Shown: piece by piece, positions 40,600 through 46,310 of the stretch
How positions within the stretch are numbered: position 1 is the first letter of the stretch
Layout: every line of letters starts with the position of its first letter
Assembly: GCA_025526935.1 (NCBI GenBank)
Contig: JAHLKD010000157.1
Coordinates: 1-46,310 of the forward strand
Reading direction: 5' to 3'
Source of the DNA: Cladochytrium replicatum
Taxonomy: Eukaryota > Chytridiomycota > Chytridiomycetes > Cladochytriales > Cladochytriaceae
Length of the DNA stretch: 46,310 nt
Translations under genes and position numbers: made by a program
The notes under the pieces: model-generated
What the model saw: the letters and a program-made list of their open reading frames with translations, nothing else
Databases searched by the model: none
Told to the model about the DNA's origin: nothing

Positions 40600-40886
40600 G
40601 ATGGCATTGTCCCTAAGCTTTCCAATGAGCGTAATATGTGCATCAACAATCATGTCGAGATTGTTCAGATTTGAAAGTCGTCTGACAACAACACTGTTTA
40701 TCAACACAGTGTGCTGTGCAAACATGGTGTCAAAATCCATTGAGACTTCGCACTAAGCTCGTCGTATGGATCTCCGCCTGCTTCGTAGATATTAGCACCG
40801 ATCATTGGCGTATTCGAATCTGGTGCAAGTTGAGCAACCAGTTCAGCAATCAAGGCAACTCCTCTGACAGTGCTGGCGATTTGCAT
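40600..40886 (-). pseudogene. Coding-like fragment next to the MITE
   Basis: The minus strand from 40886 reads STVRGVALIAELVAQLAPDS and NIYEAGGDPYDEL. After a one-base frame change near 40743 it continues MDFDTMFAQHTVLINSVV and LDMIVDAHITLIGKLRDNA, ending at the MITE. It is helical in character with no family recognised. It has the same strand and style as the coiled-coil gene at 36.0-37.5 kb and might be its separated N-terminal part. Confidence 0.35.
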
Positions 40887-41434
40887 GGGGCTGTGTGGTG
40901 TGAAGTCATGTGCTTTTGTGATTGATAAGACCTAGCATCATGATTCAGAGTTGTCCATGGTGACTTTTTATAATATACAGAAGTTAAATCCAACACACGT
41001 TCGTGCGTGGCGTTAAAGACACATGTGATAAATAAAACACACATTCTTGTGCATCCCAAATAAAGTGGATGTGGCAAGGTATGGACAACGTTTTGTTAAA
41101 TTGAGAATCTCATTAACACAAACAAAGAGCTAACATAGGACATAGGGCCTGTTCAATTTTTGGTGCGAGAAAGCTGCCATAGTGGCTATCGCATTAGCAG
41201 GCAATGATCTCGAAAGGTCTATCAGTGTAAAGACTACGTTTCTCTATAGCACTTCTTCGTTGCCATTTATCTTTTGACCCTTTTAACGTATTCAGACATC
41301 ATTTAATCAGAAATATGTAAGTCGAATCTTGAGACAGATATTCAGGCAAATGCATTCAACGTCTGTATTTACTACAAGAGTGTTCTGTAGGAGCCTAAAC
41401 TACCAAATTCTGAGTAAATTTGGCAAGAACGGAA
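40887..41434. other. Noncoding region
   Basis: AT-rich intergenic DNA downstream of the kinase gene, with no gene or repeat recognised. Confidence 0.5.
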
Positions 41435-42959
41435 CTAAGTACTGTTGCTTTCGTATATACAAAGGGGTATGCCGTACCAGATTGGGTTCTGGCAAGAAGG
41501 TGAAATGAAAAACAAAAATCTTAAATGTCTACTCTCTGCCCCAAGAAACAAAAGATGCTCCCACACCTTCTCAATGTCCCAGCGCTTCGCAGCATCTACC
41601 TCCAAACACCCTTTCAAGAGCTCGTCCACGTTCCTCACACCACCGGCAGCATCCGCACCCAGTGCGTTCTTTGCAGCTGCGATCAGCCCTTCGACGTCCC
41701 ACCGTCCCTTCAGTATTGACATCTGAAGCCTGGGAAAGTACTCGTCCTCAAACGGCAATCCACCGGTGATGATGGCGTGGAGAACACATCCTAGCGCCCA
41801 CACGTCGGCTTTCGTCCAAAAGCGCCGTTGCGCCGTCCGGATCTTCTGACGACCTCGGGCGGACAGTAATGCAACGATCCAGCAAAGATATCTGTATCCT
41901 CGTCCTCGACTTCCAGTACGGACCCATATGTCATGTCGAGGTTCTGCTGCTGCTGCTGCTGTTGGGGCGATGAATCCAAGCCGACGAGTTCATCGAGTTC
42001 CGCTACCCGCGCCGAAAGCCCGAAATCCCCAAGCTTGGCCACAGCCTCCCCACCCGCCCACTTCAGCAGCACATTCTCGAGCTTCAAGTCGCGATGCACG
42101 ACCCCGTTCTCATGCATGTATTTAACCCCCTCCACGATCTGCGCGAAAATTTTCGAGGCTTGTTTCAGACTCATGGGGTTATCCGTGGCCTCGCTGAGAA
42201 GCGAAAACAGCGATCCGCCCTCGCAGAGTTCCGAAACGATCATGACGACGTCGGGGAGGTCCATGACTTCGATCATGCGCGCGATGTTGGGGTGGTCCAA
42301 TGTGCGCCAGATTGCACATTCGTGGCCCAGGATCCTCCAGACGCGTTCGCCCGAGACACCCCTCCTTACGCTTTCGGACGCGGTGGCCATGGACGGTGTG
42401 GGCGTCGCCGGAGGAAACGTGAAGGACACCGTGCTGCCGGCCATGATCCCGAGACCCTCGCTTCCACCTGTCGATGGATCACCGCTGGGCCCACTCCCGA
42501 TGTTGTCGAGGAAATCTTTGCGGACGATTTTGACCGCGACGCGCTCGTTGGATTCGAGAGTTACTGGGGTCACTGAAATCCGGCATTTCGAGGGGTGCGC
42601 CGGGATCTCCACCAGGCCTGAAAATGTCAGAGGTACTGCTGGCCCAGGTCTGATCTAAAGGTGTTTCTTCTCCGCTACGCAAGTTCAGACTGTCCGTCGA
42701 GTCGTCCGGGTACTGGATCCCCGTCATTCGCAGACTGAGTGCCAGTTGCGATTCCGTGAGCACGGCAGCTGAATAAACCTTTGAAAACGCTCCAGACCCG
42801 ATGAGCCTGTCGATCACGTAGCGACCGATCTGGTCCCCCTTTGCATATTCTCCGTATACTAGACAAAGCCCATCGGAATCAGACATTTTTCAATTTGAAA
42901 AGGAAATTCTTCGAAATCTTACCGATGGCGTCTGGGTTTGTCCTGTCTGCTATGGCCAT
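41435..42959 (-). CDS. Ser/Thr protein kinase with an apparent frameshift
   Basis: Minus-strand exons: 42959-42923, 42858-42679 and 42617 onward, separated by 64-nt and 61-nt introns (one donor is GTAAG). Kinase landmarks are in order: glycine loop IGSGAFSKVYSA, VAVKIV lysine, HRDLKLENVLL catalytic loop, DFGLS, SLHYCPPEVV, and DVWALGCVLHAI. A polyGln run lies in the insert after DFGLS. The domain resembles CAMK/SNF1-type kinases and is probably cytoplasmic or nuclear; the substrate is unknown. Between PPEVV and DVWALG one extra T in the T-run at 41818-41821 would restore the frame, so this is either an inactivating mutation or a base-calling error. The gene may start further upstream (see 42960-44029). 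The stop is at 41435. Confidence 0.85.
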
Positions 42960-44029
42960 CAGAAAGAAACGGCAGGTGAGGGAGCAACATCCCTGTAGCT
43001 TTCTGCGTTGACTGGGCTTCCACCACCAGGGGAAAGTGGCCCGCTCATAAAGGGAGATGTAGCTGATGGGGAGCGCATCATTTTCGGGGACGAAGGACCA
43101 GGGCCGACGGTGAACGTCACTCTGGAAGGCGATGTGGCGATCATGGAGTTTCTGCGCGATGTACTGTGACGGATCCGAATGGGAGATGTTGCGGAGTGGT
43201 GTGCATGGCGTGGAGAAGATGCATTTGAAGGGTCGATCGGCATGCCTGGATATGAAGGAGTTCGGCGTGGGGCAACGGTAGCAGGCATGATGGGGTACGA
43301 TTGGACCCTGTGAGGCGGGATCACGGTTGCGGCAGACTGTGAAGTGGAAGGCGAGTGTGACAAATGGAGAGCCTCCGGACGAGGACGAGAGTGATGATGA
43401 TGATGATGATATGAGATAGTGTGTGTTGGGGCAGTAAACGGAGATGTTAGCACACTCGATTCAGTTTAAGGATATCCTGTGGCAGACTGGTGGGCTGGTT
43501 TTCCTCGTGAGGGTCTACAATAATCGATGGAGGTGGAGAGGCGACTTTACTTTCAACAGCTGTGTCGTATGACTCGGTTTGTTTAGCCTCGACTTCGTGC
43601 CGAACGGGTGGGACCGCTGGAGCAGACTTAGCGAAAGATTCAGGACCATTTTCAGTGTTGCTGTTCGCACTGATGGTTCGTCCCCCACACCTGGAGAGCT
43701 GGTGCTCCGGGGAAAGAATCGCTGCCATATGTGGGGCTGAGTTTCACCTTCGCTGCTGCTGCGAAGAGCGAATGGGGACGAAGAAGCGGCGACGGAGGAG
43801 TCTTCTGCGAACTCTGGGAATTTTCAGCCTGTCGTCTCTTCGAGGTCAGGAACGGGAAGAGCGAGGCGAGAGTAACTGCGGGCTGGTGAGAGGTAGGGAG
43901 TGAGCGGGGCGACTCCGAGAGCGAAGCAGACGAGCGAGACAGGTCAGTTTGAGACGAGCGCTGCAGCATGGCATGCTGCCCCTGTGGATTAGCAGGTTCG
44001 GTGGCCCTCATGCGATTCGTTTGCAACAC
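42960..44029 (-). CDS. Low-complexity Ser/Pro/Arg-rich frames, probably the disordered N-terminus of the kinase
   Basis: Minus-strand frames at 43652-44029, 43447-43728 and 42959-43453 encode Ser/Pro-rich, disordered sequence such as SSQTDLSRSSASLSESPRS and ATSPFMSGPLSPGGG, with a poly-His run at 43392-43409. A 119-nt intron (43337-43455) would join two of them in phase and remove the His run. A 64-nt intron ending GGCCATAG would lead in phase toward the kinase exon beginning GDQIGRYV. Such long disordered N-termini are common in fungal kinases. An ATG at 44029 is a possible start. Exon joints are inference, and a separate gene is possible. Confidence 0.4.
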
Positions 44030-44228
44030 GGATATAAGAGATCAATCAGCGCGTAGCGAAAATTTGATTTTTGAAAGAGTTTATTGTTGTTTATGGGCTA
44101 TTGATCGGAACGGGGCGAGAATCTGTCCCGCCGGATGGTTGGAGATTCTCACTTGTTGGAGGACTCGAGTGCTGGCATGTCTAGATTATTAAATTATTAT
44201 TAGGACCGGGCTGTACTACCCAAACAAC
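44030..44228. other. Short intergenic spacer
   Basis: The 200-bp gap between the likely kinase start and the p23 stop contains an A/T-rich stretch near 44060-44100 and no gene. Confidence 0.4.
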
Positions 44229-45198
44229 TCATGTCTCACCTTCGTCGTCGCTGTCCTTCTCATCGTCCTAGAGCGAACGTCAAATTGATTAGAACACCAC
44301 ATGATCTGATCTTGGATCACTTACAAAGTTCTGACCGGCCATCATGCTGTCAAAGTCCATGCCGCCCATACCTCCCATGCCGCCCATACCGCCCATACCG
44401 CCCATTCCACCCATTCCCCCCATGCCGCCCATGTCTCCACCGCCGAACTGTGAGAAGTCCATGTCGCCGAAGGGACTGGCTCCACCAGCACCAGCAGCGG
44501 CGTCATCGTCTTCATCCTCGTCCTTCCACTTTGCAAAGTCGGTCTTGAGCCAGTGCACTTTGCCGCTGTTCTTAAGCAGCCTTGGCCAGTAGCTCTGGTC
44601 TTTTTCCTTCTTCACAATCACAAAGTATATGCTGCGTGCAGTCACAGACTTTTTGGACTCCTGTTGTTTGGTTATCAGCCTTCCAAATTCAAATTATTTT
44701 CAGTATTTGTAGTTACCTCTGGGCTGACTTCCTTGAAGAAATCGATGGTCACGGCGTACTCTTTGCCTTCCGACGTTCCGCTGAAAGTGAGCGCGTCGGC
44801 AGTGAGATTGAGAACGGGGTTCTCCACGTCCGGGACGTTGAACGTCAGGTAGATCTCGTCGGTGCGCTGGGCCCAAAGGACCTCGGGGAAACGTGTCGTT
44901 TGTCTGTAGCAACAGAGATCAAGAAGAATCAATCGGTCAATTGCGAACCAACAAAAAAAAATGCTTGTGATTCTGAGCTCAAACAATTGGGTGGCGATTT
45001 TCAACAGGAGGCAAGAGAGAGCAACAGAGCAGAAGAAAACCGTTTACGTTGCAAACACCGACCCACCAGCATGGGAGTGGCAACCAACAGCCGGCACGAC
45101 ATGGCGTTAATGGACCAAAAGGCCGTAAAGATGAACGACGATGAAAGACGACGATAAGGAGCGGAACAGAGAGATTGTACGTACGCTGCAGTCATCAT
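44229..45198 (-). CDS. p23/Sba1-type Hsp90 co-chaperone
   Basis: Four exons on the minus strand encode 191 residues: 45198-45185, 44903-44717, 44660-44325 and 44267-44229. The three introns are 281, 56 and 57 nt; the last donor is GTAAGT. p23 binds ATP-closed Hsp90 and stabilises client complexes in cytosol and nucleus. The CS domain shows RFPEVLWAQRTDEIYLTF, AVTIDFFKEV, then RSIYFVIVKKE and the p23 signature YWPRLLKNSGKVHWLKTDF..W. The C-terminal tail holds about eight GGM repeats and ends DDEKDSDDEGET, the acidic tail typical of the family. The first exon is only 14 nt and begins with two consecutive ATGs. Length is near the family norm. Confidence 0.93.
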
Positions 45199-45295
45199 CG
45201 CTCTGTGGTGATTGCCGATTTGTCGTCTGCCAGAAAGTCCAACAATTTCAATATTCAATCCAAGCCCGTTGAAGAAAGCGCGCGCCGTCAAGAGT

Positions 45296-45313
45296 TTCTA
45301 ACACGTTCCAGAA
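45296..45313 (-). promoter_or_regulatory. Candidate heat-shock element upstream of p23
   Basis: The plus strand reads TTC-TA-ACA-CG-TTC-CA-GAA, i.e. three of four 5-bp units match the alternating TTC/GAA pattern of HSF binding sites, centred about 105 bp upstream of the p23 ATG. The neighbouring gene encodes an Hsp90 co-chaperone, so heat-shock control would make sense. Functional relevance is inference. Confidence 0.45.
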
Positions 45314-46273
45314 CCTTTTTCGCTATTTTGTAGAAAAATAAGGTCCCGGCTCGGCTCAGTGTTCAGTGTGCATCGGTCGTGCTTTGTGCATGCATCTCTC
45401 CATTGACGATGTGATTGTCGCCAATCGCTCGATCATACTAAATTGACCCGTACCCAACTTTAACCCCACACACAATGAGTCCATGAGTTGTCCTTCAAAC
45501 GTTTCCGATGCGTTCGTACCCTGAACAGCTCTGGTGAACGGCGGCCCCAACGGGTGTCACCGCAGATCTATCCACTTTTCCGGAAGAAGAGTTGACAACA
45601 ACGATGTCACAAACGTCCACCGTTGATCTCGCCTTCGTTGGTGTATTTACATTGCTTGTTGGACTGGTGAGAGATACAAAACACACACCTAGTTCATGCC
45701 CGTTGAAATTGACGGCCATGCAGTGAAATAGGGCGTGTGGCTGTCTGGACTCTGGTTTGCGAATTTGAAGATTCCTGGTACATGTTCGCAGTGTAGCGTT
45801 CTAGTGATGGCGGGAATGATGTCTTGAGACAGGCATTTCTGGAGGCACCGACGTCGTGCTTGTCCGCTGTTTCGCTCTCGTCGTGTCGTCGCTTCGATCA
45901 TGGGTGTGTTGGCAGGGTAAAGTGCGCCAACGAACCTCATATGGGGAATCCTCATCTCGTCATGATGAAAATCAGAAACAGCTGTGCGACAAAATCAACA
46001 GCGTTGTCCTCTGTATGATCGCTGTGTTTGGAGCTGTCCGACTCCTTGCGTTTGGAGCTGCGGAGATGGAAATGGGAGCGATGACTATGCTGACGCGATC
46101 GATGCGCTTGGCATGGCTGAGGTGACTCTCATGGCGGGGTACTGAGGGGACGCTGAACTGTGGATCGTGATTCCGTGAGATGCGGGTTTTAGTCTTTCAC
46201 TTGCCGAACTTGCTTGTGTTCTGGAGTGGCTGGGCTGCCTTATGATTCGTATATGATCTGCACATGATACATG
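45314..46273. other. Region without an assignable gene
   Basis: Short frames occur on both strands (for example minus 45689-45955 and 45495-45719). They show no recognisable motif, and I could not join them by good splice sites. A gene continuing beyond the window is possible. Confidence 0.4.
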
Positions 46274-46309
46274 AGCAGCAGCAGCATAGCAAGAGCAGCA
46301 GCAGCAGCA
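46274..46309 (+). repeat. (CAG)n/(AGC)n microsatellite
   Basis: A run of AGC triplets, interrupted once by ATAGCAAG, extends to the last bases of the window. Confidence 0.9.
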
Positions 46310-46310
46310 A

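Noticed and set aside
42479-42886. ATG at 42886 as the kinase start
   Set aside because: Splicing 42859-42922 with a GTAAG donor joins upstream coding sequence in phase. The unspliced frame runs through both introns and misses the VAVK motif.
43392-43409. Poly-His run as a functional metal-binding tract
   Set aside because: A plausible in-phase intron (43337-43455) would remove it, and it is a simple ATG/CAT-type repeat.
44231-44592. Plus-strand Pro/Arg- and Pro/Met-rich frames over p23
   Set aside because: They are antisense shadows of the GGM repeat and CS domain of the minus-strand p23 gene.
1-46310. CRISPR array, bacterial operons, ribosomal RNA genes
   Set aside because: There are no regularly spaced repeats with spacers, no Shine-Dalgarno-led gene clusters and no rRNA motifs; the genes contain spliceosomal introns.

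Overview
This is eukaryotic nuclear DNA, most likely from a fungus, and a zoosporic (chytrid-like) fungus is my best guess. The evidence is: spliced genes with 50-80 nt GT-AG introns and CTRAY-like branch sites; the decayed remains of translation elongation factor 3, a typically fungal protein; a SNF5 subunit; a p23 co-chaperone; and fungal-type retroelements. The species assignment is inference.

The window has two kinds of DNA. The first is a small set of host genes. These are tRNA-Leu(AAG), tRNA-Trp(CCA) and tRNA-Asp(GTC); a SNF5/INI1 chromatin-remodelling subunit (19.9-21.7 kb, +); a ten-exon DUF676-type serine hydrolase that appears to continue into a C-terminal PH-like domain (21.8-25.1 kb, +); a broken eEF3 copy (25.5-26.6 kb, +); a coiled-coil gene (36.0-37.5 kb, -); a Ser/Thr protein kinase with one apparent frameshift (41.4-43.0 kb, -, possibly with a disordered N-terminus up to 44.0 kb); and a p23/Sba1 Hsp90 co-chaperone (44.2-45.2 kb, -) with a candidate heat-shock element upstream.

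The second is a thick layer of mobile DNA. Two LINE (APE-endonuclease, non-LTR) families, here called A and B, dominate it. A full-length A copy with an intact 1126-codon ORF2 lies at 2.3-7.3 kb, and a full-length but decayed B copy at 30.2-35.2 kb. The other LINE pieces are truncated. There is also an ORF1-only element (28.9-30.2 kb) that carries a B-type 3' end. Other mobile DNA: a decayed Ty3/gypsy element (8.2-13.3 kb, -) and a second piece of it (15.6-16.0 kb, +); a copia pol fragment (26.8-27.4 kb, -); a possible TRIM-like element (13.6-15.6 kb); two copies of a GGGTC-rich MITE (37.7 and 40.4 kb); and a fragment of an integrase-core-domain transposase broken off at an inverted LINE A fragment.

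The main pattern is how LINEs and tRNA genes are arranged. At all three tRNA genes LINE copies start just upstream of the tRNA 5' end (about 7 bp, about 40 bp, and immediately adjacent). They point away from the tRNA gene with the poly(A) end distal, and form tandem stacks in which the more distal members are generally more degraded. This looks like repeated insertion of fungal LINEs next to Pol III genes, analogous to the Dictyostelium TRE5 elements. It is the strongest candidate here for an undescribed system.
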